Source: Paramuribaculum sp. (GTDB lineage Bacteria > Bacteroidota > Bacteroidia > Bacteroidales > Muribaculaceae). From it: a stretch of DNA of 6,310 nucleotides. Below, piece after piece: positions 1 to 6,310 of the stretch. Position 1 is the stretch's first letter. Each line of letters starts with the position of its first letter. The notes under the pieces were generated by a model that saw nothing but the letters and a program-made list of their open reading frames with translations, did no database searches and was not told the DNA's origin. The stretch covers positions 1-6,310 of the forward strand of contig JAIDQW010000512.1 of the NCBI GenBank assembly GCA_029062075.1, written 5' to 3'. The position numbers were made by a program, and so were the translations under genes.

Positions 1-441
1 CTGGTGTATGACCTCTATACCGGCACCGGTACAATTGCAAATTTTATTGCAAAGGATGCCCGCCATGTTGTGGGTAGTGAGTATGTTGAGGATGCTATTC
101 GTGATGCGAAGCTCAATTCTGAAGTCAACGGCATTACCAACACAGAATTTTATGCGGGAGATATGAAAGATGTTCTGACTGCTGATTTTATCAAGGAGCA
201 CGGCAGACCGGATGTTATGATTGTTGATCCGCCCCGTGCCGGTATGCACACCGATGTTGTTAATGTGATTTTGGAAGCGGAACCCAGAAGAATAGTCTAT
301 GTCAGCTGCAATCCGGCAACTCAGGCTCGTGATCTTGCATTGCTGGATGAGAAATATTCAGTAACAGCAGTTCGTCCCGTAGATATGTTTCCGCATACTC
401 ACCATGTGGAAAATGTTGTTTGCCTTGATAAAAAACAATAA
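1..441 (+). CDS. rlmD: 23S rRNA (uracil-5-)-methyltransferase, RlmD/RumA type, 3' part only
   Basis: C-terminal catalytic part of an S-adenosylmethionine-dependent methyltransferase that converts a uracil of 23S rRNA to 5-methyluracil (TrmA/RumA family, COG2265). The reading frame is open from base 1, so the start and the N-terminal TRAM and iron-sulfur regions lie left of the window; 146 codons remain. Visible in order: the SAM-binding motif DLYTGTGT near the start; a second nucleotide-binding segment around GSEYVEDAI; the DPPRAG motif at 226-243; SCNP with the nucleophilic cysteine codon at 307-309, which in this family attacks C6 of the uracil; and FPHTHHVE near the end, with the glutamate codon at 409-411 corresponding to the proposed general base. 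All catalytic elements in this part are intact. The family is certain. The exact target (U1939 for RlmD, versus U747 or both for relatives) cannot be decided from this fragment, so the symbol is the usual annotation rather than proof. Confidence 0.93.
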   Translation: MVYDLYTGTGTIANFIAKDARHVVGSEYVEDAIRDAKLNSEVNGITNTEFYAGDMKDVLTADFIKEHGRPDVMIVDPPRAGMHTDVVNVILEAEPRRIVYVSCNPATQARDLALLDEKYSVTAVRPVDMFPHTHHVENVVCLDKKQ

Positions 442-446
442 TATTG
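414..446 (+). promoter_or_regulatory. weak candidate Bacteroidota-type promoter for the efflux operon
   Basis: The known Bacteroides promoter has a -33 TTTG-like box and a -7 box TAnnTTTG, about 19-21 bases apart. Here TAATATTG at 439-446 matches five of the six fixed -7 positions, and TGTTG at 414-418 could serve as the -33 box with a 20-base gap. The -7 box overlaps the rlmD stop codon. Transcription would start roughly at 452-456, giving a leader of about 35 bases. The match is imperfect and the region is AT-rich, so chance is a real alternative. The operon may instead be transcribed by read-through from rlmD. Confidence 0.22.
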
Positions 447-460
447 GTTATTGTGTTGTT

Positions 461-502
461 ATGAAATCATTCACATTTATGCCCTCAGATGGAGATAATT
501 AA
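461..502 (+). other. 13-codon upstream reading frame overlapping the adaptor start
   Basis: An ATG at 461 opens a frame encoding MKSFTFMPSDGDN and ends with TAA at 500-502. It is in a different frame from the adaptor, covers the adaptor's first ATG (489), and stops 7 bases before its second in-frame ATG (510). An internal ATG lies at 479. If translated, it could reduce initiation at 489 or allow re-initiation at 510. There is no Shine-Dalgarno support, and a frame of this length is easily produced by chance, so it is recorded as a possibility only. Confidence 0.12.
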
Positions 503-1673
503 TTTTTATATGCGGTGGTCAAAACCTGTAAAGACACTGGTCCTGTCAGTTATTGTTATTCTTGTATTGCTGATAATTTACCTTATGTTTTTCAAATCAG
601 GTAAAGAAAATATAACCGAGTCATATCCAATAGTTACAGTAGAACCTGTTGAGGCTAAGGATGTGGATATTTATGGCGAATACGTTGGCAGAATAAATGC
701 CCAGCAATATGTGGAGGTAAGGGCGAGAGTAGAAGGATATCTACAGAAGATTTTGTTTAAGGAAGGCTCTTATGTTCAGAAAGGTCAGACATTGTTTATT
801 ATAGACCCTACTATTTATAGTGCGAAAGTCACCAGAGCTCTTGCTCAGTTGAACAAAGCAAAAGCTATTGCGGTAAAAGCTAAACGAGATTTGGATCGAA
901 TCCGTCCTCTGTTTGAGGCGAATGCTGCCAGCCAGCTTGACCTTGACAATGCCGTTGCCGCCTACGAAGGAGCAGTTGCAGATGTGGCTGTGTGTGAGGC
1001 AGATCTCACACAAGCTCAGCTCACTCTGGGCTACACAACCGTGAAGGCACCGATAAGTGGTTATATTTCAGAACGCTCCACAGATATTGGTACCCTTGTG
1101 GGACCCTCTGCTCAGTCTCTCCTTGCGGCTGTTGTGAAGACCGACACCGTGAGCGTTGATTTCAGCATGACAGGGCTAGACTACCTGCGCAGCAAATCAC
1201 GAAATGTAATAATAGGTGAGGCTGACTCGGCAAGAGGATGGGAGTCAACTGTGTCGATAACACTTGCAGATGGCAAGGAATATCCGTTCAAGGGGCGTGT
1301 TGACTTTGCGGACCCGCAGGTTGATCCCAAAACAGGTACATTCAGAGTTCACGCAGAAATGCCTAACCCTGACCGAAATCTGCTACCGGGTGAATTCACA
1401 AAGGTGAAATTGCTGCTCGACGTGCGGGATAATGCTGTTGTTGTGCCGCAGAAAGCACTGACAGTTGACAAAGGGGCTGCTTATATTTTTGTGGTGAGGC
1501 CTGATAGTGTGGTGGAGAAGCGCTTTGTAGAAACCGGACCGGAGATTGGCAACGGTATTCTGGTGGAGCGAGGAATTGCTGGAGGAGAAAAGATTGTTAC
1601 TGAAGGGTTTCACAAGTTGCGTCACGGCATAAAAGGTAAACCGGAGGCAGCAACTGAAATTTCTGAGAATTAA
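489..1673 (+). CDS. RND efflux periplasmic adaptor subunit (membrane fusion protein, AcrA/MexA-like)
   Basis: This adaptor links the inner-membrane RND pump to the outer-membrane channel. The 394-residue product is the usual length for HlyD/AcrA-like adaptors. A hydrophobic segment at about residues 16-35, preceded by R9, K12 and K15, anchors it in the inner membrane; no lipobox cysteine is present, unlike E. coli AcrA. Next come the first lipoyl half (about 72-107, VEVRARVEGYLQKILF and KEGSYVQKGQTL), an alpha-helical hairpin (about 108-178, rich in Ala, Lys and Glu), the second lipoyl half (about 180-205, TTVKAPISGYISERS), a beta-barrel (about 215-310, including the typical DPKTGTFRVHAEMPN and LLPGEFTKVKL) and the membrane-proximal domain (about 315-382, VVVPQKALTVDKG). 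ATG 489 is the earliest in-frame ATG after a TGA at 462-464. ATG 510 (MRWSKPVK) is a plausible alternative and keeps the whole membrane anchor. The gene is first in the operon and ends 12 bases before the permease. Confidence 0.95.
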   Translation: MEIINFYMRWSKPVKTLVLSVIVILVLLIIYLMFFKSGKENITESYPIVTVEPVEAKDVDIYGEYVGRINAQQYVEVRARVEGYLQKILFKEGSYVQKGQTLFIIDPTIYSAKVTRALAQLNKAKAIAVKAKRDLDRIRPLFEANAASQLDLDNAVAAYEGAVADVAVCEADLTQAQLTLGYTTVKAPISGYISERSTDIGTLVGPSAQSLLAAVVKTDTVSVDFSMTGLDYLRSKSRNVIIGEADSARGWESTVSITLADGKEYPFKGRVDFADPQVDPKTGTFRVHAEMPNPDRNLLPGEFTKVKLLLDVRDNAVVVPQKALTVDKGAAYIFVVRPDSVVEKRFVETGPEIGNGILVERGIAGGEKIVTEGFHKLRHGIKGKPEAATEISEN

Positions 1674-1685
1674 CAGCCGGTAACC

Positions 1686-4600
1686 ATGAAGAAGAATTTT
1701 TTTCTTGACCATCCGTTTTTTTCAATCGTAATATCGATTGTCATACTTATCATTGGCTCGATTGGGCTTATGATGCTGCCGGTTGATCAGTACCCTGATA
1801 TTGTTCCGCCGGTTGTGAAAGTTTCAGCATCTTATCCGGGCGCTGATGCGATGACTGTTACTCAGGCGGTTGCAACTCCAATAGAGCAAGAGCTTAATGG
1901 TACTCCCGGAATGATATATATGCAGTCGTCCAGCTCTAACTCAGGCGGATTTTCAGCAACCGTTACATTTGACATAGGCACTGATCCCGAGCTTGCGGCA
2001 GTTGATATACAGAACCGTATCAAGAAGGCTGAATCACGTCTTCCCGCAGAGGTTATCAAAAATGGTATCTCTGTGGAGAAAGAAACGGCAAGCAAGCTGA
2101 TGACCATAACAATCCTGTCATCAGATCCCAAATACAATGAAATATACCTTAGCAACTATGCGACACTGAATATCATAGATATGCTGCGACGTATCCCCGG
2201 AGTCGGTTCTATCAGGAATGTAGGCGGACGATATTATGCCATGCAGATATGGGTACAACCTGATAAACTTGCTGACCTCGGGCTCACAGTGAGCGATTTG
2301 CAGAAGGCACTTCAGGATCAGAACCGTGAGAGTGCAGCCGGTGTGCTTGGGCAGGCTCCAATGGAGGGAATAGATTTGACAGTTCCTATTACCGCTCCTG
2401 GCAGACTTTCGTCAGTAACTGAGTTTGAGGAGGTCGTTGTCAGGGCAGATGCAGATGGTTCTCTGATAAGACTGAAAGATGTTGCAAGAATTTCTCTTGA
2501 GGCATCAAGCTATGCCACCGAGAGTGGGATTAACGGTGAGAATGCAGCCGTGTTGGAGATTACGATGTTGCCCGGCTCAAATGCTATGGATGTGGCTGAT
2601 GCTGTAAAGAAGCAGATGAATGACATAAGCAAAGGATTCCCGGAAGGTATTACCTACGAGATACCGTTTGACATGACAACATATATCTCGGAGTCTATAC
2701 ATCATGTCTATCGCACGCTCTTTGAGGCTCTTATACTTGTGATACTTGTGGTTTTCCTTTCGCTCCAGAACTGGCGTGCCACTCTCATTCCTGTCGTTGC
2801 CGTGCCTATATCGCTGATAGGTACATTCGGCGTCATGCTGATATTCGGATTCTCCCTTAATATGCTCACCCTGTTAGGCTTGATTCTTGCCATAGGTATT
2901 GTGGTGGATGATGCCATTGTTGTGGTAGAGAATGTTGACAGAATAATGGAGGAAGAGGGCATTTCCGCCAAAGAAGCCACTCGTAAGGCTATGAGCGGAC
3001 TAAGCAGTGCACTCATAGCTATGTCGCTGGTACTATGCGCTGTATTTGTCCCGGTAAGTTTCCTGCCCGGTATAACGGGTCAGCTTTATCGGCAGTTTAC
3101 AATCACTATCGCGGTGTCGGTGATTCTTTCTACTGTGGTTGCATTGACATTATCTCCGGTAATGTGTGCTATGCTCCTGAAGTATGAAACCGGAGAGAAA
3201 AACCGTTTTTTCAGGGCAATCAACAATACCCTTGAAAAAGGAAATAGCATCTATTGTTGCCTTGTGCGCAAAGCTTTGTCACTCCCCAAAAGAATGATTG
3301 CTGTTTATGGCATCATTCTTGTCGCTATCTGGCTTATGAACAGGGTGGTTCCGACAAGTTTCATGCCTAAGGAGGATCAGGGATACTTTACCGTTGAACT
3401 GGAGTTGCCTGAGGGTGCTACAATAGAGCGCACTCGCAGGGTCACTGAACGGGCTATGGCATGGCTTATGGAGCAACCGGATGTGGAGCATGTGCTCACC
3501 GTTGCCGGAACAAGTCCACGTATGGGTACAAACCAGTCGCACAGTCAGCTCACTGTTATCCTGAAACCGCTTGACGAGAGAAAAAGCGGAAATATCGAAA
3601 ACATTATGGAGGAGACTATGGCAGAGCTTTCTCAGTACCCCGAGAGCAAAGTTTATTTATCAACACCGGCGATTATTCCCGGACTCGGATCTTCCGGCGG
3701 ATTTGAAATGGTACTTGAAGCTCGTGGCTCTGCTACTTATGCTGACCTGCAGGCTGCCGTTGACACTCTGAAAGTCTATGCAGAAAAGGCTAAGGAGTTG
3801 AGTGGATTTTCAACCTCGATGCAGAGCGATATCCCACAGCTATACTTTGATGTTGATAGGGACAAAGCTCAGTTGCAGGGTGTTAACATGGCTGATATTT
3901 TTGCTACCATGAAAGCGTTTACCGGTTCGGTTTATATCAATGACTTCAACATGTTTAACCGTGTATATAAGGTGTACATTCAAGCCGAGGCACCTTACCG
4001 TGCAAAAAGAGATAACCTCAATCTATTTTATGTTAAGGGTAGTGGAGGCATGATGGTACCGGTAACTTCTCTTGGCAGCTCTTACTACACCACAGGACCC
4101 GGTTCTATTAAGCGATTCAATATGTTTTCGGCGGCAACTGTCACAGGCGAGGCTGCTAAAGGATATAGTTCGGGGCAGGCAATGGCTGCGGTTGAGCAGA
4201 TTGTGCGCGAGAAACTTCCCGATAATATCGGAGTGGAATGGAGCGGACTCTCCTATCAGGAGCAGCATCAGAGCGGTCAGACCGGCATAGTCCTTGCACT
4301 CGCATTTGTGTTTGTATTCCTCTTCCTTGCGGCGCAGTATGAAAGCTGGTCTGTTCCCCTTGCTGTCATCATATCCCTTCCGGTTGCCGGAATCGGAGCT
4401 TACCTCGGAGTTTGGCTTTGCGGACTGGAAAACAACATTTATTTCCAGATTGGATTGGTTATGCTTGTAGGACTCGTTGCTAAGAATGCTATTCTTATTG
4501 TTGAGTTTGCAAAAGAGGGAGTTGAGGAGGGGAGAACTCCCGCTCAGGCGGCACTTGATGCGGCTAAACTGCGTTTCCGCCCGATTGTCATGACATCCCT

Positions 4601-4784
4601 CGCATTTATGCTTGGGCTTCTCCCTCTCGTTTTTGCTTCCGGACCGGGTTCTGCAAGCCGGCAGGGCATTGGCACAGGAGTATTTTTCTGCATGCTTGTG
4701 GCTATAACGGTTGGCATCGTTTTTGTGCCGTTCTTCTTTGTAAATGTGATGAAAATTACCAATAAGCTTAGTAAAAAGAAATGA
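1686..4784 (+). CDS. RND efflux permease subunit, AcrB/HAE-1 family
   Basis: Inner-membrane proton-driven drug/proton antiporter (AcrB/MexB family), acting as a trimer that takes substrate from the periplasm or outer leaflet and passes it to the outer-membrane channel. The product has 1032 residues, close to AcrB (1049), and is uninterrupted. Twelve membrane segments are visible: TM1 at about 10-29, TM2-6 at about 341-497, TM7 at about 536-553 and TM8-12 at about 865-1019. Two large periplasmic loops lie at about 30-340 and 554-864. The proton-relay residues are all present: D408 and D409 in TM4 (GIVVDDAIVVVENV), K933 in TM10 (GLVAKNAILIVEFAKE), and R963 and T970 in TM11 (RFRPIVMTSLAF), matching AcrB D407, D408, K940, R971 and T978. 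The start (MKKNFFLDHPFFSIVISIV) is the classical AcrB-like N-terminus; no Shine-Dalgarno precedes it. The HAE-1 motifs argue against a heavy-metal CusA-type pump. The substrate is unknown. The last four bases, ATGA, overlap the next gene. Confidence 0.97.
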   Translation: MKKNFFLDHPFFSIVISIVILIIGSIGLMMLPVDQYPDIVPPVVKVSASYPGADAMTVTQAVATPIEQELNGTPGMIYMQSSSSNSGGFSATVTFDIGTDPELAAVDIQNRIKKAESRLPAEVIKNGISVEKETASKLMTITILSSDPKYNEIYLSNYATLNIIDMLRRIPGVGSIRNVGGRYYAMQIWVQPDKLADLGLTVSDLQKALQDQNRESAAGVLGQAPMEGIDLTVPITAPGRLSSVTEFEEVVVRADADGSLIRLKDVARISLEASSYATESGINGENAAVLEITMLPGSNAMDVADAVKKQMNDISKGFPEGITYEIPFDMTTYISESIHHVYRTLFEALILVILVVFLSLQNWRATLIPVVAVPISLIGTFGVMLIFGFSLNMLTLLGLILAIGIVVDDAIVVVENVDRIMEEEGISAKEATRKAMSGLSSALIAMSLVLCAVFVPVSFLPGITGQLYRQFTITIAVSVILSTVVALTLSPVMCAMLLKYETGEKNRFFRAINNTLEKGNSIYCCLVRKALSLPKRMIAVYGIILVAIWLMNRVVPTSFMPKEDQGYFTVELELPEGATIERTRRVTERAMAWLMEQPDVEHVLTVAGTSPRMGTNQSHSQLTVILKPLDERKSGNIENIMEETMAELSQYPESKVYLSTPAIIPGLGSSGGFEMVLEARGSATYADLQAAVDTLKVYAEKAKELSGFSTSMQSDIPQLYFDVDRDKAQLQGVNMADIFATMKAFTGSVYINDFNMFNRVYKVYIQAEAPYRAKRDNLNLFYVKGSGGMMVPVTSLGSSYYTTGPGSIKRFNMFSAATVTGEAAKGYSSGQAMAAVEQIVREKLPDNIGVEWSGLSYQEQHQSGQTGIVLALAFVFVFLFLAAQYESWSVPLAVIISLPVAGIGAYLGVWLCGLENNIYFQIGLVMLVGLVAKNAILIVEFAKEGVEEGRTPAQAALDAAKLRFRPIVMTSLAFMLGLLPLVFASGPGSASRQGIGTGVFFCMLVAITVGIVFVPFFFVNVMKITNKLSKKK

Positions 4785-6175
4785 GAAAAATTATATATGC
4801 TCTTGTTCCGGTACTGTTCATTGCAGTTAATATCATGTGCGGCTCATGTTCAGCTATGAGACATTGCAGAACTGTCAGCCTCGAAATTCCCGACTCTATT
4901 CCGGGGATGACAGATTCTACATCTATTGCCGATGTTGAATGGTGGACGTTTTATGGTGATTCTCTCCTCAATTCTCTGATTTATAAGGCTCTCGAAAATA
5001 ATAAGAAATTTCAGGCAGCCGCAGAGAATATTGAACGCCTCCGTCAGATGTACGGAGTGTCAAAAGCTGAATTATTCCCCACAATTGGCATCAACGCCTA
5101 TGCGCAGCGTGAAACAGAACACTATTCAGGCGAGTCTTTCTCTGGCGATAACGAATATGGGGTAAAGGGCACACTTCGCTGGGAGGCAGATCTGTTCGGA
5201 AATTTGAGATGGTCTGCCAAAAAGAATAAAGCGGCATACTTGGCTTCTGTTGAAGACATGCGTGCTATGCAAATCACACTTATTGCTGAGACAGCTACCG
5301 CTTATTTCAATCTCATAGCTATTGAAAATGAGGATATAATCGTGCGTAGAACTATTGAAACAAGAGCTGAGGAACTATCTAAAGCGAAGCTGAGATTTGA
5401 AGGCGGACTCACCTCCGAGCTGCCTTATATCCAGGCTCAGGTGGAATATGCTACGGCTAAGGCGCTTATTCCGGCAATTGAAAAGAGAGCGGAGGCCACC
5501 CGCAATGCTCTGTCTGTTCTCGTAGGCGAGTTTCCGGGGCAGAAGTTTCAGGTGAATGCTACGGGCGAAATAGCTGTTCATCCCAGATATGTGCCGTTGG
5601 GATTGCCTTCAGATTTGCTTAAGCGTCGTCCTGATATTAGGGCATCGGATATGAGGCTTGCTCAGGCGGCTGCCGCTGTCGGGGTGGCTCATGCCGACCG
5701 TTTCCCTAAGTTCAGTTTCAACCTTACAGGAGGAATTGAAAATGATACTTTTGATAAATTTTTCTCCGCTCCTTACTCGTTGATTTCGGGTAATATTCTT
5801 GCTCCGATAATCGATTTTGGCAGAAAAAAGAGAAATTATAAAGCTGCTGTAGCAGCATATAATCAGGCAGGATATGAGTATGAGCAGGTTGTTGTGGAGG
5901 CGTTTCGTGAAACCGCAGATGCACTCGCTGATTATATCAAGACCCGCGAACTCACTGATTCTCGTATCGCCGTGAGAGATGCGGCAAAGAAATATACCGC
6001 TCATGCAAGGCTTCAATATCTGGGTGGAGGCAGCTATCTTGACGTGCTGGATGCTCAGCGGCGTTATCTTGATGCTGAGATTGGATTGAGTAATGCTGTC
6101 AGAGACGAGCGTATCGCGCTGGTGATGTTATACAAATCTCTCGGTGGAGGATGGTCAATGGAACATGCTCGCTGA
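4781..6175 (+). CDS. outer-membrane efflux factor, OprM/NodT-type lipoprotein (TolC family)
   Basis: Outer-membrane exit channel of the tripartite pump; family members form a trimeric beta-barrel with a long periplasmic alpha-helical tunnel. The product has 464 residues, typical for OprM/CusC/NodT proteins. A signal peptide (about 1-22, MRKIIYALVPVLFIAVNIM) leads to cysteines at 20 and 23. C23, after Gly-Ser, fits signal peptidase II processing better than C20, which follows Met. The WWTFYGDSLLNSLI motif (54-67) is the family's N-terminal signature. Two OEP repeats follow: about 60-250 (SKAELFPTIGINAY, RWEADLFGNLRW, FEGGLTSELPYIQAQ) and about 275-455 (LPSDLLKRRPDIR, AHADRFPKFSFNLTGG, PIIDFGRKKRN, GGGSYLDVLDAQRRYLDAE). 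The helices are rich in Ala and Glu, as expected for the tunnel. Its ATG overlaps the permease stop (ATGA, 4781-4784), implying translational coupling. The stop TGA at 6173-6175 directly abuts the stop of the convergent gene. Confidence 0.95.
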   Translation: MRKIIYALVPVLFIAVNIMCGSCSAMRHCRTVSLEIPDSIPGMTDSTSIADVEWWTFYGDSLLNSLIYKALENNKKFQAAAENIERLRQMYGVSKAELFPTIGINAYAQRETEHYSGESFSGDNEYGVKGTLRWEADLFGNLRWSAKKNKAAYLASVEDMRAMQITLIAETATAYFNLIAIENEDIIVRRTIETRAEELSKAKLRFEGGLTSELPYIQAQVEYATAKALIPAIEKRAEATRNALSVLVGEFPGQKFQVNATGEIAVHPRYVPLGLPSDLLKRRPDIRASDMRLAQAAAAVGVAHADRFPKFSFNLTGGIENDTFDKFFSAPYSLISGNILAPIIDFGRKKRNYKAAVAAYNQAGYEYEQVVVEAFRETADALADYIKTRELTDSRIAVRDAAKKYTAHARLQYLGGGSYLDVLDAQRRYLDAEIGLSNAVRDERIALVMLYKSLGGGWSMEHAR

Positions 6176-6310
6176 TTATATCGGTATCTCCCCGGATATC
6201 GACAAAGATGAGTTGTAGTACCTCGCATCGTTTGTAATTTCCCTCCCGATATAGTCGGGAAGTTCCACTTTTTCGCTCACACTGTCAAGCTCTATTTCGG
6301 CTATTACGAG
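6176..6310 (-). CDS. CYTH domain protein, C-terminal end only
   Basis: Read on the minus strand, the frame is open from the right edge (6310) to a TAA at 6178-6176, giving 44 residues. The fragment reads LVIAEIELDSVSEKVELP, then DYIGREITNDARYYNSSLS. This closely resembles the end of bacterial CYTH (triphosphate tunnel metalloenzyme) proteins: the AEIEL(D/G)S strand whose acidic residues line the tunnel, a hydrophobic P-x-(W/Y/F)-(L/I)-G motif, a (E)VT-x-(D)-x-RYYN stretch and a short tail. Family members bind organic or inorganic triphosphates with a divalent metal; many bacterial ones act as tripolyphosphatases and a few as class IV adenylate cyclases. The N-terminal ExExK signature lies outside the window, so activity cannot be assigned. 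Recognition is from motif memory without a search. No start codon is in view, so this fragment is easily missed. Confidence 0.8.
   Translation of the reverse strand, partial: LVIAEIELDSVSEKVELPDYIGREITNDARYYNSSLSISGEIPI
6181..6202 (+). other. hairpin just after the efflux operon's last stop codon
   Basis: In + strand RNA, 6181-6189 pairs with 6194-6202 in a 9-pair stem (seven Watson-Crick pairs, two G-U pairs) around a CCCC loop, beginning 5 bases after the outer-membrane factor's stop. No T-run follows, so it is not a classical intrinsic terminator. The two G-U pairs become A-C mismatches in minus-strand RNA, so the structure favours the + transcript. It could protect the 3' end of the operon mRNA or be a by-product of the CYTH coding sequence in which it lies. 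Confidence 0.25.
6244..6273 (+). terminator. weak candidate transcription terminator for the efflux operon
   Basis: A perfect 6-bp inverted repeat, TCCCGA at 6244-6249 and TCGGGA at 6255-6260, encloses a 5-base loop. A run of five T lies at 6269-6273, eight bases after the stem. The stem is GC-containing, but the T-run is short and displaced, so efficiency would be low. It lies inside the convergent CYTH coding region, about 70 bases past the operon's last stop, because no non-coding space exists between the genes. It may simply reflect the coding sequence. Confidence 0.2.

Noticed and set aside
430..454. Palindrome ACAATAA/TTATTGT (435-441 and 448-454) next to a run of six A, resembling a minus-strand intrinsic terminator at the rlmD stop.
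   Set aside because: The stem has a single G-C pair per arm, the T-run would serve only minus-strand transcription, and no minus-strand gene lies upstream of it. On the + strand no T-run follows. Most likely a product of AT-rich composition.
1862..2155. Minus-strand open frame of 97 codons inside the permease gene, and similar antisense frames at 2708-3016, 4544-4762 and 5609-6016.
   Set aside because: They lie wholly opposite genes with clear family motifs, have low-complexity or Ser/Thr/Ile-rich translations, and show no recognisable domain. They are shadows of the coding strand.
3571..3771. Alternative + strand frame of 66 codons inside the permease gene.
   Set aside because: The permease frame here encodes conserved periplasmic-domain sequence; the alternative translation has no recognisable motif.
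1686..4784. Possibility that the permease is a heavy-metal (CusA) type pump.
   Set aside because: TM4 carries the HAE-1 pattern GIVVDDAIVVVENV with paired aspartates, and TM10 carries GLVAKNAILIVEFAKE as in AcrB. CusA-type features such as a methionine relay and a single-aspartate TM4 motif are not seen.
1..6310. Search for CRISPR arrays, tRNA or rRNA genes, insertion-sequence ends, long direct repeats and riboswitch-like leaders.
   Set aside because: Almost the whole window is coding on one strand or the other. Reading by eye gave no repeat array, tRNA-like fold, transposase or terminal inverted repeat; the only non-coding stretch is 442-488.

Overview
The window looks like chromosomal DNA from a member of the Bacteroidota, probably order Bacteroidales (for example a Muribaculaceae- or Bacteroides-like gut bacterium). 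This is an inference. It rests on the absence of convincing Shine-Dalgarno sequences before the main genes, the Bacteroidales-like wording of the rRNA methyltransferase and CYTH proteins, moderate GC content, and the adaptor-pump-outer-membrane-factor order common in that group. No taxonomic marker such as rRNA is present.

Layout. Positions 1-441 (+) are the 3' part of a 23S rRNA uracil-5-methyltransferase gene (RlmD/TrmA family), cut by the left edge. A 47-base gap (442-488) follows, holding a weak candidate promoter and a 13-codon upstream reading frame. Three tightly packed genes then run on the + strand: a periplasmic adaptor (489-1673), an AcrB-type RND permease (1686-4784) and a TolC/OprM-type outer-membrane factor (4781-6175). 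Gaps are 12 bases between the first two and a 4-base ATGA overlap between the last two, so this is almost certainly one operon. Finally, 6176-6310 on the - strand is the C-terminal end of a CYTH-domain protein, cut by the right edge. Its stop codon directly abuts the stop codon of the outer-membrane factor.

How the genes work together. The three middle genes encode a complete tripartite efflux pump of the HAE-1/RND class. The proton-driven trimeric permease sits in the inner membrane and captures substrate from the periplasm or membrane. The adaptor bridges it to the outer-membrane channel, which opens to the outside. All proton-relay residues known from AcrB are present in the permease, and no gene in the operon is broken. 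The substrate cannot be read from the sequence; drugs, bile salts or other amphiphiles are the usual possibilities. No regulator gene lies inside the window.

Novelty. I see no undescribed system here. The points worth a second look are modest: the zero-base tail-to-tail junction with the CYTH gene, two hairpins just past the operon end, and a short reading frame overlapping the adaptor start.
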